NCBI RefSeq assembly: GCF_009905545.1
Contig: NZ_JAAALB010000016.1
Coordinates: 62,001 to 126,000, forward strand
Direction: 5' to 3'
Source: Cellulophaga sp. BC115SP
GTDB lineage: Bacteria; Bacteroidota; Bacteroidia; Cytophagales; Spirosomataceae
DNA: 64,000 bases
A program made the translations under genes and the position numbers. The notes under the pieces are model-generated. The model was not told the DNA's origin. It saw only the letters and a program-made list of their open reading frames with translations, and did not search any database. Below, piece after piece: positions 38,442-48,474 of the stretch. Each line of letters begins with the position of its first letter. The stretch's first letter is position 1.

Positions 38442-40559
38442 ATGGCAAAGAGTAAACCCTCAAGTCCTGCAAAATCTCAGAGCGCCAAATCTGTAGAGTC
38501 GCAGCCAACAAAAACCGCCTCAACCGTCAACTTTATCGCCCCACCTATCGAAAATACGCCCCGTAATTTCAAAATCTTTTTGGGTATTATCGTAGGTGCC
38601 ACTTTAATCGCATACCTTCCTGGCTTTCAGAATGGATTTGTCTGGGATGATATGTTTTACATTGTAAATGATGAAGACCTTCGCAAGGTTTCGTTTGATA
38701 ACTTTTATAAACTTATTAGCGACTTTTATTTAGGTAACTGGCATCCATTGACCATGCTTACCTATTATTTGGAATATACGCTAGTAAAAGATACTGCTTG
38801 GGTGTATCACCTCAACAATACCATTATCCATATACTAAATAGTATTTTGGTATTTAAGGTTATTGAAAAACTGAGTAAAAACTTTTTAGTCGGGGCAGTT
38901 ACGGCGGTTCTTTTTGCGATTCACCCATTACACGTTGAGTCGGTAGTTTGGGCAGCAGAGCGAAAAGACGTCCTTTATACCTTATTCTTATTGCTTTCTT
39001 TTAGACAGTATCTTAAATATAGTGATGCCCTTGAAGAATCAGGAAAAACCCAATGGAATAACAAGCATCTTTGGTCTGCCTTAGTCTTGTTCATACTTTC
39101 ATGTTTCTCGAAAGGTATGGCTGTAATTTTACCAGTTGTATTTTTGTTGACTGACTATTTCTTATTAAATCGTCGTAATCTGATTCAGATTGGTATCGAA
39201 AAAGCACCTTTTTTCCTAATATCACTCATTTTTGGTTTGATTTCCATCAAAGCACAAAGTGAGGCTGGTGCCAATGCCACTAAGGTAATCAGTTCGTCCT
39301 ATTCATTAGGAGAGCGTTTCTTTATGATAAATTATGGAATGCTCACTTACTGGCTCAAAATGCTTGTGCCTGCCAATATGTTAGCGTTTTATCCATATCC
39401 ACAAAAGCCAACAGGCGTGATTCCAAGTTCTTACTATTCTTCGTTTGCAGGTATTATTGTCATTGCTCTTTTGGTATATTTCCTTGGTCGTCGCAACAAA
39501 TTGGTGTGGTGGGGAGGATTATATTTCTTAATCGTGATATTTCCTGTTTCGCAAGTATTGCCTGTAGGTAGTGCGTTGATGGCCGACCGTTATTTCTATG
39601 TATCATCTATTGGACCATTGATGTTGATAGGTCTATTTGCGAATTACCTCTATCAAAAAGCTTCGACCAACAAAGCATTTCCGAGTATCGCCACCATTGT
39701 GTTGTTGGCATTTACCTTTTTGTCATTCCGCCAGTCTACCAAATGGAAAGATACGCTCACGCTATTTACGCCAGTTTTTGAGAAATACCCTAACGACCCG
39801 ATGGTCACAAGCAATTTAGGTTGGTATTGGTTTTTGAAAAAAGATAATGAAAAAGCAAAATTCTATTTTGAAGAAACCCACAAAACCAATTTCAAAACGG
39901 CAGATGTACACACTGCTTTAGGGCAGATTTATTTCGACGAAAAGAAATATAAACTCACCGTAGAAAACTTTGAAGCTGCATTGAAATTAAAACCTGAAGA
40001 AATGAAAAACCTGCACTGGATGCTTGGAGGAGCCTATTTCTATACAGGAGAATATGACAAAGCAATTACCGAAAGTCAGATTGCGTTAGACAAATCGGAT
40101 AATAAAAACCAGTTTGCCAACAATATCATGGGTTTGGCTTTGTGTAAAAAAGGTGATGAGGTAGAAGGTCGAAAATACTATGAAAAGGCCTTGTCGCTAG
40201 ACCCAAAATTTGCAGACCCTTATGTCAATATCTCTACGATATACAATCATCAGGGGAATCATGAAAAAGAAATAGAGGTACTCCAAAAAGCCTTAAAAGT
40301 GGATAAAAAAGCCATGACTGCTTACAAAAATCTAGGCGTAGCATATAAAACGCAAGGTAAATGGCAAGATGCAATTAAGGTGTGGGAACAAGGAGCCCAA
40401 ATGGATGCCAAAGATGGAAGTTTTTACTATAACATTGGGCTAGAATATGGTCAACACGGTGATATTCCGAATGGAGTAAAAGCAATGCAAAAAGCGGTAG
40501 CTAGAGGCGATTCTAATGCAATTTCCTTTTTGACGGTAAGAGGTATTCCATTAAAATAG
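38442..40559 (+). CDS. TMTC-like membrane glycosyltransferase with C-terminal TPR repeats
   Basis: 705 residues. A Ser/Pro/Lys-rich cytosolic tail (1-40) leads to about ten membrane helices with GT-C hallmarks: FVWDDMFYI (D69/D70), GNWHPLTML, and HPLHVESVVWAAERKDVLYTLFLL. From about residue 450 several TPR repeats follow (for example AKFYFEETHKTNFKTADVHTA, GKWQDAIKVWEQGAQMD). The layout matches bacterial relatives of TMTC O-mannosyltransferases. Protein glycosylation is possible, but donor and target are unknown. It ends at a bidirectional terminator. Confidence 0.82.
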   Translation: MAKSKPSSPAKSQSAKSVESQPTKTASTVNFIAPPIENTPRNFKIFLGIIVGATLIAYLPGFQNGFVWDDMFYIVNDEDLRKVSFDNFYKLISDFYLGNWHPLTMLTYYLEYTLVKDTAWVYHLNNTIIHILNSILVFKVIEKLSKNFLVGAVTAVLFAIHPLHVESVVWAAERKDVLYTLFLLLSFRQYLKYSDALEESGKTQWNNKHLWSALVLFILSCFSKGMAVILPVVFLLTDYFLLNRRNLIQIGIEKAPFFLISLIFGLISIKAQSEAGANATKVISSSYSLGERFFMINYGMLTYWLKMLVPANMLAFYPYPQKPTGVIPSSYYSSFAGIIVIALLVYFLGRRNKLVWWGGLYFLIVIFPVSQVLPVGSALMADRYFYVSSIGPLMLIGLFANYLYQKASTNKAFPSIATIVLLAFTFLSFRQSTKWKDTLTLFTPVFEKYPNDPMVTSNLGWYWFLKKDNEKAKFYFEETHKTNFKTADVHTALGQIYFDEKKYKLTVENFEAALKLKPEEMKNLHWMLGGAYFYTGEYDKAITESQIALDKSDNKNQFANNIMGLALCKKGDEVEGRKYYEKALSLDPKFADPYVNISTIYNHQGNHEKEIEVLQKALKVDKKAMTAYKNLGVAYKTQGKWQDAIKVWEQGAQMDAKDGSFYYNIGLEYGQHGDIPNGVKAMQKAVARGDSNAISFLTVRGIPLK

Positions 40560-40594
40560 AACATAAGTATCGAAAAAACTTAATGTTAATAATC

Positions 40595-40639
40595 AAAAAG
40601 GGCGATTGAGTAGTCTAAAACTATGCAATCGCCCTTTTT
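40595..40639. terminator. Bidirectional terminator
   Basis: AAAAAGGGCGATTG / CAATCGCCCTTTTT, a 14-bp perfect stem with a 17-nt loop, between the convergent TPR glycosyltransferase and small exported protein genes. Confidence 0.88.
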
Positions 40640-40642
40640 TAA

Positions 40643-40852
40643 TTAGTTGTTTGGTCTTGGAGTTCTTTTTCCTTCTTTACGAATCAAAGAATCACGCTTA
40701 GGACGTCCTTGTCCATCGCCACGAGGACCTCTCTGACGACCAGTTGAGTCGGCTTTCCATTCTCTTTTTCCTTTTTTAGTAGGAACATCTTGAGCCAAGG
40801 TTGTACCCAAAGTAAAGCTAAAAATAGCGGCAATCATCAATAATTTTTTCAT
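40643..40852 (-). CDS. Small basic exported protein of unknown function
   Basis: 69 residues: a signal peptide (MKKLLMIAAIFSFTLGTTLA) followed by a mature part of about 48 residues that is very rich in Arg, Lys, Gly and Asp and probably disordered (KADSTGRQRGPRGDGQGRPK). Similar short tails occur in many Bacteroidota exported peptides of unknown role. The good signal sequence and flanking terminators make it a likely real gene. Confidence 0.6.
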   Translation of the reverse strand: MKKLLMIAAIFSFTLGTTLAQDVPTKKGKREWKADSTGRQRGPRGDGQGRPKRDSLIRKEGKRTPRPNN

Positions 40853-40982
40853 GACTAAAAGTGCTCGAGTTTAAATAGTTGGATAATTGAAAATGGTAAT
40901 TTTGGTTCTTGGATTATTCTTAAAAGATAAGGTTTAACCATGATGCCCAAGATTCTAAACTCATATCAGATAGCTTAAAAAC

Positions 40983-41015
40983 AAAACCCTCGAATATGAG
41001 ATATTCGAGGGTTTT
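40983..41015 (-). terminator. Intrinsic terminator of wecB
   Basis: Perfect 15-bp stem AAAACCCTCGAATAT / ATATTCGAGGGTTTT with a 3-nt loop, followed on the minus strand by GTTTTTAAG. It ends the wecB transcript. Confidence 0.87.
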
Positions 41016-41043
41016 GACCTTTTTATATTTAGTAAGTCACGAT

Positions 41044-42147
41044 TTATTGACCAAGTTTTTCTACTAAAATATCCGCAATTCTTTCTGAGGTATGACCGTC
41101 CCAAAGCGGAGGAATGGCTCCTTGCTTGGCTTTTCCTTCCAAAATTTCTACAAATTTTTCATGTACTGTAATAGGATTCAAGTCTGCTAATAATTGATTT
41201 GTACCAATTTCTACGGTAACAGGACGTTCTGTTGTATCTCTGAATGTCAAGCATGGTACTTTTAAATAAGTAGTTTCTTCCTGAATACCTCCTGAATCAG
41301 TAATAATCAGACTAGCATTTTGCATCAATTGCAAAAACTCTAAATAGCCTTGTGGGTCAGTCAAAACTAGGCCTTCGATAGCTTGAAGTCTGTCCCAAAG
41401 CCCAAGATTTTTGAGATTGTTTGCCGTACGTGGGTGAATCGGGAATACTACCTTTTTGAATGGAACGGTATTTTCGATAATTGTCAAAATCGAAGAGAGA
41501 CCTTCAGCAGTGTCTACATTGGCAGGGCGGTGCATGGTCATTACTACAAATTCATCTTTTGTCAACCCTAATTCCTCAAGTACAGGAGTTTGCTGTGCTT
41601 TTTCAAGATAGTGCACCAATGAGTCAATCATGACATTTCCTACAAAGAAAACTTTTTCGTCAGGAACACCCTCATTCTTAAGGTTGTCGATACCTGATTG
41701 TTCCGTGATAAATAGGTAATCCGATACGCTATCTGTCAAAATACGGTTAAGTTCTTCTGGCATTTTGCGGTCACCACTACGAAGACCAGCTTCTACGTGT
41801 GCCACAGGAATATGCAGTTTGATAGCCACCAAAGTACAAGCCAAAGTTGCATTTACATCTCCTACCACTAATACCAAATCTGGTTTTTCTTGAAGAATAA
41901 CCTTTTCAAATTCCAACATTGTACGTGCTGTCACCTCTGTATGTGAGCCTCCTCCTACACCTAAGAAGTAATGTGGTTTGGGCATTTGAAGCTGCTCGAA
42001 AAATACATCACTCATCTTGGCATCAAAATGTTGTCCTGTATGAACAATCTTTGATTCGATAGCTGGGTGATTTTCAAAAGCACGATGTAATGGCGCTACT
42101 TTCATAAAGTTGGGACGAGCGCCAACGATGTTAAGAATTTTCAACAT
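41044..42147 (-). CDS. wecB: UDP-N-acetylglucosamine 2-epimerase (non-hydrolysing)
   Basis: 367-residue cytosolic enzyme that interconverts UDP-GlcNAc and UDP-ManNAc, a precursor for surface polysaccharides. Marks are IVGARPNFMKVAPL, VVGDVNATLA (catalytic Asp), HVEAGLRSGDRKMPEELNRILTD (catalytic Glu residues) and ITDSGGIQEE. It is downstream of a glycosyltransferase gene, with a DnaA-box palindrome between them. UDP-ManNAc could feed the glycan made by the neighbouring cluster. Confidence 0.93.
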   Translation of the reverse strand: MLKILNIVGARPNFMKVAPLHRAFENHPAIESKIVHTGQHFDAKMSDVFFEQLQMPKPHYFLGVGGGSHTEVTARTMLEFEKVILQEKPDLVLVVGDVNATLACTLVAIKLHIPVAHVEAGLRSGDRKMPEELNRILTDSVSDYLFITEQSGIDNLKNEGVPDEKVFFVGNVMIDSLVHYLEKAQQTPVLEELGLTKDEFVVMTMHRPANVDTAEGLSSILTIIENTVPFKKVVFPIHPRTANNLKNLGLWDRLQAIEGLVLTDPQGYLEFLQLMQNASLIITDSGGIQEETTYLKVPCLTFRDTTERPVTVEIGTNQLLADLNPITVHEKFVEILEGKAKQGAIPPLWDGHTSERIADILVEKLGQ

Positions 42148-42183
42148 AAAATATGTACAAAAAATGTTTGATGCTACTAATTA

Positions 42184-42219
42184 ACATAGTTATCCACAAT
42201 TGATTGTGGATAACTATGT
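42184..42219. other. 36-bp palindrome with two DnaA-box words
   Basis: ACATAGTTATCCACAAT (42184-42200) is the exact complement of 42203-42219, leaving a 2-bp centre. Each arm contains a perfect TTATCCACA. As RNA it would form a strong hairpin between the glycosyltransferase and wecB; as DNA it is a two-site DnaA-type binding palindrome. Confidence 0.7.
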
Positions 42220-42253
42220 GGGTAAATCCACTGCAAAGTTGGTTAAAATTGTC

Positions 42254-43390
42254 TTATTTACCACACAGTAAACGATGATATAGTGTAATAAAAGCTTGAT
42301 TGAGCTGTTGCTCTGTGTAGTTATCCACAACGACTTGTCTAGCATTGTACCCTAAACAATGTCTAACTTGTGGGTTTTCTAGCAGATAATCAATTTGTTG
42401 TGCTAGAGCTTCAATATGCCCAATCGGGGTAATTAAGCCATTTTTCTGGTGTTCAATCAAGGCTTTACAACCCTCACAATCACTAGCAATAATGGCTCTG
42501 CCAACTGCCGAAGCCTCCAAAAGTATGCGTGGAAAGCCCTCATGGTAGGATGGCAATACAATGATATGGGCTGTTTGCAAAAATGGTAGTATGGGGTATT
42601 GCGCTCCTTTCCACACAGTGTGAAAGTTATCCACATTGGCTTTGAGTTCTTGTTGGGTCAATGCGCTGGGGTTGGCATCGTCGATAGGACCAATAAGTTC
42701 AAAAGTAACTTTTCCTTCCCATTTACTCCGAAGAAGCTCTGCAGCTTTAATAAAATCCCATACACCTTTATCTTTCAACATTCTTGCGATAAGGCGAACC
42801 TTTAAGGGCACGTGAGTTGATTCTGGCGTATATGCGAAATAATTGGTATCTATACCAGTGCCTTTGATAAAATTGATTTGTTGTTTTTTTAGATGGAGTA
42901 ATTTCTGGAAAAACAGAGCATTTTGTTCATTCTGAAAAAGAAAATGTTGATAACTTTTTCTAAACATGAAACCCATAAGAAAGAATATCCTTTTTAAAAT
43001 ACTTTCCTTGTTTTGAGATAACGCCGAACCTAAACCTGCAACAGCATTAAGAACAAGACTATTGTTTAATCCCAAACGAGCAATACATCCGAGCAAGATG
43101 AGCTTGATACCAACGTGATGAATAAGGTCGGGGTTGATTTGACGGTATAATTTTCGAAGAAACCATACTTCTTTCAAATTCTGTAAAGGAGACTTACTTC
43201 CACGATTTAGTTGAAAGTCATAAAAATCAATACCGAGCGATTCGATATAGGTGCGATGCCCTGTGTCTTTAGTAATGATACTTACCTTAAACCCTTCTTT
43301 AATACAAGCCAAAGCCATTGATAGACGATGAGATACAAAGAAGGAATCAGCATTAACGACAAAAAGCAGGTGCCAAGTAGGTCTTTTCAT
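42254..43390 (-). CDS. Glycosyltransferase, GT4-like
   Basis: 378 residues, GT-B fold of the group 1 type, cytosolic and peripheral to the inner membrane. The C-terminal half has the nucleotide-sugar site with VRLIARMLKDKGVWDFIKAA and the E-x7-E motif (HEGFPRILLEASAVG). The N-terminal NADSFFVSHR region resembles transferases that add N-acetyl sugars. Two TTATCCACA words lie within the gene. Sugar and linkage are not predictable. Confidence 0.85.
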   Translation of the reverse strand: MKRPTWHLLFVVNADSFFVSHRLSMALACIKEGFKVSIITKDTGHRTYIESLGIDFYDFQLNRGSKSPLQNLKEVWFLRKLYRQINPDLIHHVGIKLILLGCIARLGLNNSLVLNAVAGLGSALSQNKESILKRIFFLMGFMFRKSYQHFLFQNEQNALFFQKLLHLKKQQINFIKGTGIDTNYFAYTPESTHVPLKVRLIARMLKDKGVWDFIKAAELLRSKWEGKVTFELIGPIDDANPSALTQQELKANVDNFHTVWKGAQYPILPFLQTAHIIVLPSYHEGFPRILLEASAVGRAIIASDCEGCKALIEHQKNGLITPIGHIEALAQQIDYLLENPQVRHCLGYNARQVVVDNYTEQQLNQAFITLYHRLLCGK

Positions 43391-43554
43391 ATAGGAGTGA
43401 CGTAAATGATGTAGAAGCGTTAAATAGAGAAATTAAAATATATTTTATAGTAATCCTATAAAAATGGATTGTTATTTGTTAGTGTTTAAAGAATAACTTA
43501 CCCTAAATTTTTGACATAGCCACATTTTGCATATTTAAGCTATTATTTGAAATT

Positions 43555-46500
43555 ATGAAAAAGGAACCTAATTTCCTAAGGTATAGTAATACGTTAAGAT
43601 TTGCTTTTGGGTGTATAAAGCATCTTACGATTTTCTTGTTGTTAGACAATGGAGCTATTTATGCTCAATTACTTCCAAGTTTAAACAACCACTATAATAT
43701 AGATACGTTTGATGAATCAAAAGGTCTCTATAATAAAGATGTATATGGTTTTGTCTTTGATCGAAATGGATTAGGATGGATAGGCAATACAGATGGCTTA
43801 CATATTTTTGATGGTAAACGTGTATACAAAGTCAAAGACTATATTCATATAGATAACCCATTACTTCAGGAACCAGTAAAGGCATTAGTTTATGATAAAG
43901 AAAAGCATAAATTAATAGTTTTTAGCTTTGCCAAGGATAAAACTAATATCTATGTTCTGCACTTGGATAGACTCAACCAGACAGCATCACAACCACCTCT
44001 TACGCTAATGCTATCTAGATTCGGACCTTTAGTAAAATGGCCTATATATGACGGACATCATATTAGTTGTCTTATAAATAGCATTCCAACATTTTTGGAT
44101 ATAAAAAACTTCTGCGTCGTAAAAACTCAATTAGCGAATCTAATAGGAATGGTGTTTTTTAAAAACTGTAAAAACCAATTACTATTATGTGCTCGTGATG
44201 GATATACTTATTTAGTTAGCAATGTTAATGGAAAAGTACACTTGAAATATGTCTTTAAATATACCGTAGATGGAGCTAAAGTTATGACCCATGGAGTCAT
44301 GTTTTCGCATCCTTATAGCCCACTTAATATCACTTTGTCTAATAAAAAACGGATTGATGATATAGTTCAACTAAATAGTAATAAAAAATATTCAATAGGT
44401 TCGTTTCAAGGACTTGTAGAAGATTCATTTGGAAATTTCTATCTGTGCAGTCGCGATTGGGGGATTCAAAAATGGTCGGTAGATAGACCTCTCGCTAAAA
44501 AAATTAAATGCTCAATAGAAACTAGAGCTATCTACTACAACAAAAAGAAAGATCAAGGGTGGGTTGGCACACCTAGAGGAGTACAAGCTTTTTCACTAAA
44601 AACAGATACAATCATCCTAGCTAATTGGTCTAAAAATGAAACTGAAAGGGTTTTTTATTATAATTGTTCTGTTGCTATTAACGATAGTTTGACTGTCTTT
44701 TTTCCATTGTATCCTCAAAATGATCCTCTGCACCGAGCAACATTATTGAATAAGAATACGAATAAAACAAAACTAGTTAGGCTTCAATACCCCAATTCCA
44801 TTCATAATAGTGATTTTTATTTACAGTTTACAATATCTACTTGTAAAAAAATGGCAGATGGCACTATTTATCTGGGGACAAATCATGGCTTATGTACAGC
44901 TCAATACAATGGACAAATAATAACCATCAAGCCCATACACATTCGAAACCATGATATTATTAACGGTATTTTGGAGTCACCCCAATCTCGTCATCTATTG
45001 TTAGCAACAGAATTGGGACTTTATGAGGTTAATTTATTTACCAAAAGAGAAGTACAGCTTAAACAAGGGAGTTTTGTTAGCCTTTTGCGATACCATGATG
45101 GTTGGATAGCTGGTAGTCGACAAGCTGGTGCCTATTTTTTTGACAATAATAATCAAGTTATTAGACAATTAAATACTGACAATGGACTCAACTCTAATAC
45201 CGTATATAGTATTCTGTATGACCCAAAATTCTATACCATCTGGTTTGGAACAGGAAATGGTTTGACCATGTATCATCTTAAAAATAATTTACTTAAAACT
45301 TACTTCGAAAAAGATGGGCTAGTACATAATGAATTTAATCGTGAAAGTACCTATATGGTGCCTGGTGATTCACTCATGCTGATGGGAGGAATTGCAGGAC
45401 TATCTGCTATTTATAATCGTAATTATTTCTTCTCTGATATAAATAAAATAAAACCTCTGGTTTGGGGAGTAGATGCTACCTACGACAACAGCCAGCATCA
45501 TTTTTCCTATATTTCCTCTGGCAATATGGTATCCACTTTCGCACCTAAACTACGTAAGCTTGTATTTCATGTAGCTAGTTTTGCCTCTGAGCAACAACTT
45601 TTTGGGGTACTTTATAGAGTAGACGATGGCGAATGGTTAAATCTAAAACAAGGAGATGATATTGAATTATTGGAGGTAGATGCTGGAGAGCATACCTTAG
45701 AGATAAGAGGCATGACCGCAGATGGTAAAATAACTCCTACCAATACCATTAAATACAAGGTATCCCAAATCTGGTACAAGTCATGGTGGGGAATTTCGCT
45801 GTTCACTCTACTAGGAGCCTTGTTAATGATTCCTGTGTTTTTGATTCGCAATAGAATCGTTCAAGTGAAAGCTAAAGAGGAGTTATATAAAAACCGTGAA
45901 AAACTCTTTGGAATGATTGCTCATGATTTACGCAGCCCACTAAGTGCTTATCAGGGTTTAGCAGATGTCATTAAGTACCTCATTGAAAAACAAGATTGGG
46001 AAAGATTACAAATTATTGGAAAAGAAATTGATGATACAGGTCGACATTTAGATTTAATGCTCAATAATTTACTCAATTGGAGTTTAATTCAGCAAAAAGA
46101 GTTGAAAAGCTATTTTGTTTCAACAGATTTAAGTAAAATTTTACAAGATTTTTTACCTGTTTATCAAACCTTGGCAAAAGCTAAAGATATAACTCTTTTA
46201 GTAGATATTGAGCAATCTACGACCTTAGTAATTGACCGTAATTTATCATCTCTTGTAATTAGAAATTTACTTGATAATGCTGTCAAAAATGCACCCGAGG
46301 GAAGTTTCATAAAAATGAAAATCAGCAAAGAATCACAGAATATGGTAATTCTTATTGAAAATGATTTTTTAGCAAACAGTCTACCTATAATTAATGAAAT
46401 AGTGAATAACATTAATACCCCCAATTGGGAGTTACAACGAGGGGTGGGGCTAAAATTTGTTATACAAGCATTAAATCTCATGCAAGCAACTACAGAAGTT

Positions 46501-46557
46501 ACTATTGTAGGTAATTTTAATCGAATTAGATGGTATATTAAGATTCCTTGTTTATAA
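43555..46557 (+). CDS. Beta-propeller sensor histidine kinase (Reg_prop/Y_Y_Y)
   Basis: 1000-residue membrane sensor. A signal peptide (residues 1-38) precedes a periplasmic region with two-component propeller repeats (GFVFDRNGLGWIGNTDGLHIF, ILYDPKFYTIWFGTGNGL). A Y_Y_Y domain (YRVDDGEWLNL, about 685-755) and one membrane helix (about 745-765) follow, then a HisKA domain with H790 in MIAHDLRSPLSAY. The N box is present (NLLDNAVKNAPEG), but the G1 D-x-G-x-G is not visible (IENDFLANSLP stands there) and only a GVGL G2-like motif remains, so catalysis may be impaired. There is no receiver or DNA-binding domain. The gene is AT-rich and opposite in direction to the surrounding polysaccharide genes, so it may have been inserted there. 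Confidence 0.82.
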   Translation: MKKEPNFLRYSNTLRFAFGCIKHLTIFLLLDNGAIYAQLLPSLNNHYNIDTFDESKGLYNKDVYGFVFDRNGLGWIGNTDGLHIFDGKRVYKVKDYIHIDNPLLQEPVKALVYDKEKHKLIVFSFAKDKTNIYVLHLDRLNQTASQPPLTLMLSRFGPLVKWPIYDGHHISCLINSIPTFLDIKNFCVVKTQLANLIGMVFFKNCKNQLLLCARDGYTYLVSNVNGKVHLKYVFKYTVDGAKVMTHGVMFSHPYSPLNITLSNKKRIDDIVQLNSNKKYSIGSFQGLVEDSFGNFYLCSRDWGIQKWSVDRPLAKKIKCSIETRAIYYNKKKDQGWVGTPRGVQAFSLKTDTIILANWSKNETERVFYYNCSVAINDSLTVFFPLYPQNDPLHRATLLNKNTNKTKLVRLQYPNSIHNSDFYLQFTISTCKKMADGTIYLGTNHGLCTAQYNGQIITIKPIHIRNHDIINGILESPQSRHLLLATELGLYEVNLFTKREVQLKQGSFVSLLRYHDGWIAGSRQAGAYFFDNNNQVIRQLNTDNGLNSNTVYSILYDPKFYTIWFGTGNGLTMYHLKNNLLKTYFEKDGLVHNEFNRESTYMVPGDSLMLMGGIAGLSAIYNRNYFFSDINKIKPLVWGVDATYDNSQHHFSYISSGNMVSTFAPKLRKLVFHVASFASEQQLFGVLYRVDDGEWLNLKQGDDIELLEVDAGEHTLEIRGMTADGKITPTNTIKYKVSQIWYKSWWGISLFTLLGALLMIPVFLIRNRIVQVKAKEELYKNREKLFGMIAHDLRSPLSAYQGLADVIKYLIEKQDWERLQIIGKEIDDTGRHLDLMLNNLLNWSLIQQKELKSYFVSTDLSKILQDFLPVYQTLAKAKDITLLVDIEQSTTLVIDRNLSSLVIRNLLDNAVKNAPEGSFIKMKISKESQNMVILIENDFLANSLPIINEIVNNINTPNWELQRGVGLKFVIQALNLMQATTEVTIVGNFNRIRWYIKIPCL

Positions 46558-46602
46558 TATGTAAAGTAAACTTTCTGTTAAAATATATTTGTTAGTGATT
46601 TT

Positions 46603-48468
46603 TTAGTTTATAGTTTGCTCATACCACTTTTGGAAACAGTAAATGCTCCAAAGTTGAAACTTATACCTGTTAGGTTTTTGAAGAAAAAAGTGAACTTGCT
46701 TTCTCATTTTTATAGTATCAAAAATGCCCTGTTTTTGAAGAAAATCGCTACTTATTAGCATCAAAAGCTCTTTTTTAAAACTTGTGCTCAGCCAAGTGGC
46801 GATTGGAACTTCAAACCCTTGCTTTTTTCTTTGCTGAAAACCTTCTGGAAAAAGTGTCGAATGATAGGCTTTCAATAAATATTTGGTAACACCCTTCTGG
46901 ATAAGTAACGTATCAGAGATTTTTTGTGAAAATTCCCAAAGGTTTTTCGACAAAAAAGGAGTTCTATATTCGATGGAAGCACGCATACTCATACGATCCG
47001 TTTTGACAAGCATATCTCCTTCCAATGCAATTTGTTTGTCCCAAAGCCTTGCCAATGTCAACGGACTCTCTAATGGCAAGGTCTCAAACAACTCTTGAAG
47101 TGTATGGGGTTGATATTGCCAATGAGGTAGTAATATTGTCTTTAGTATAGATTCTGTCATTCCCATTTGACTAATATTCCATATATCTTCTGAGGGGCTT
47201 GTACCTATTTTTTCCAAAAATTTAACCCAAGTATTTACTCGATTATTATCTGGTAATTGATGTAAAGGCAAACGATTTAGACTTCTTAAAAAAGGAGCAT
47301 AGCTTCGAATTTTTTCTGCCCAAAATGGCATCAAATAACGCTGATAGCCTCCAAATACTTCGTCTGCACCATCGCCACCATACATGATTTTTATATCATT
47401 TTTGACCCACTGATGGATGGTATCGCTAGCTATCGCTGAAGAGTCGGCATAAGGCTCGTCAAAATAGCAAAGTGCTTCACTAAGTTGTTTTTGTACTTGT
47501 GCAAAATCTAGTGGAATAATCTCATGCTTTAACCCTAAATATTGAGCTATTTTTTGCGCTGCAAAACTTTCATCATTTCTATCTGAATGTGTTTGTAAAG
47601 AAAAACAACAAACATTTGGATTCATCTCTTTAAACCAATACGCCAGAATACTCGAATCGATTCCTCCGCTAAGTAATAATCCAGACCGATGGTTGATACA
47701 TATTTGTTGTTGCATACTTTCTTGAATCAATCGATCCAAAGTGGATACGGCATCGTGATAATTGAAATGTGGAGCATAATCAGGCATTTTCCAAAAATCA
47801 AATGTACTAACCTGAAGCGTTGACAAATCTATGCTTAAACACAGTGCTGGCTTGACTTTTAAAATAGATTGGTAAATACTTAATGGCGCAGGAATAAAGC
47901 CTAGTCTAAAATACCAATTAAGTGCTTCAGGGTTAATTAATGCCTTTTCTTTTCTGAGTACTTCATAGCTAGTCAAAAGCCCTTTTAGCTCACTCGACCA
48001 AATCACAAACTCATGGTTAATAAAATAATACAAAGGCTTTTCTCCATTAATATCTCTTGCCAAAAAAAGTTTGTTGAGCTTGAAATCCATAATCGCAATG
48101 GCAAACATTCCTTCGAGGTGCTCAAAACAGGATGTTCCCCAATGAAGATAGGCCTTTGCCAGTACTTCAGTATCTGACTTAGTATTGAAGTGATACCCCA
48201 AACCAATGAGCGTCTGTCTGAGAACTCGATAGTTGTAAATTTCGCCATTAAAACACAAACAAATATCTTTCTCTTGCCAAGGTTGTTTGGCAAAACTCGC
48301 ATCAACAATTGCCAACCTACGCATTCCCATGCCCATCGTCAAGTCGCTGCTCGTCCAAATGCTACCATCATCAGGACCACGTTGTTGTAGTTTCTGATTC
48401 ATATTTTTTAATAATCTAGGCATAGATGCTACCGGTCGTAGCGCTATAATTCCATTAATTCCACACAT
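46603..48468 (-). CDS. Asparagine synthetase B-like amidotransferase (first)
   Basis: 621 residues. The N-terminal glutaminase domain starts with the catalytic Cys2 (MCGINGII) and contains QQRGPDDG, FNGEIYNY and SDTEVL. The synthetase domain has the PP-loop LLSGGIDSS. In glycan clusters such proteins transfer an amide to sugars or activate other substrates instead of making asparagine, and that is likely here. It is the last gene of the long minus-strand run, 6 nt after a glycosyltransferase gene. It is convergent with the sensor kinase. Confidence 0.88.
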   Translation of the reverse strand: MCGINGIIALRPVASMPRLLKNMNQKLQQRGPDDGSIWTSSDLTMGMGMRRLAIVDASFAKQPWQEKDICLCFNGEIYNYRVLRQTLIGLGYHFNTKSDTEVLAKAYLHWGTSCFEHLEGMFAIAIMDFKLNKLFLARDINGEKPLYYFINHEFVIWSSELKGLLTSYEVLRKEKALINPEALNWYFRLGFIPAPLSIYQSILKVKPALCLSIDLSTLQVSTFDFWKMPDYAPHFNYHDAVSTLDRLIQESMQQQICINHRSGLLLSGGIDSSILAYWFKEMNPNVCCFSLQTHSDRNDESFAAQKIAQYLGLKHEIIPLDFAQVQKQLSEALCYFDEPYADSSAIASDTIHQWVKNDIKIMYGGDGADEVFGGYQRYLMPFWAEKIRSYAPFLRSLNRLPLHQLPDNNRVNTWVKFLEKIGTSPSEDIWNISQMGMTESILKTILLPHWQYQPHTLQELFETLPLESPLTLARLWDKQIALEGDMLVKTDRMSMRASIEYRTPFLSKNLWEFSQKISDTLLIQKGVTKYLLKAYHSTLFPEGFQQRKKQGFEVPIATWLSTSFKKELLMLISSDFLQKQGIFDTIKMRKQVHFFLQKPNRYKFQLWSIYCFQKWYEQTIN

Positions 48469-48474
48469 ATTTTG

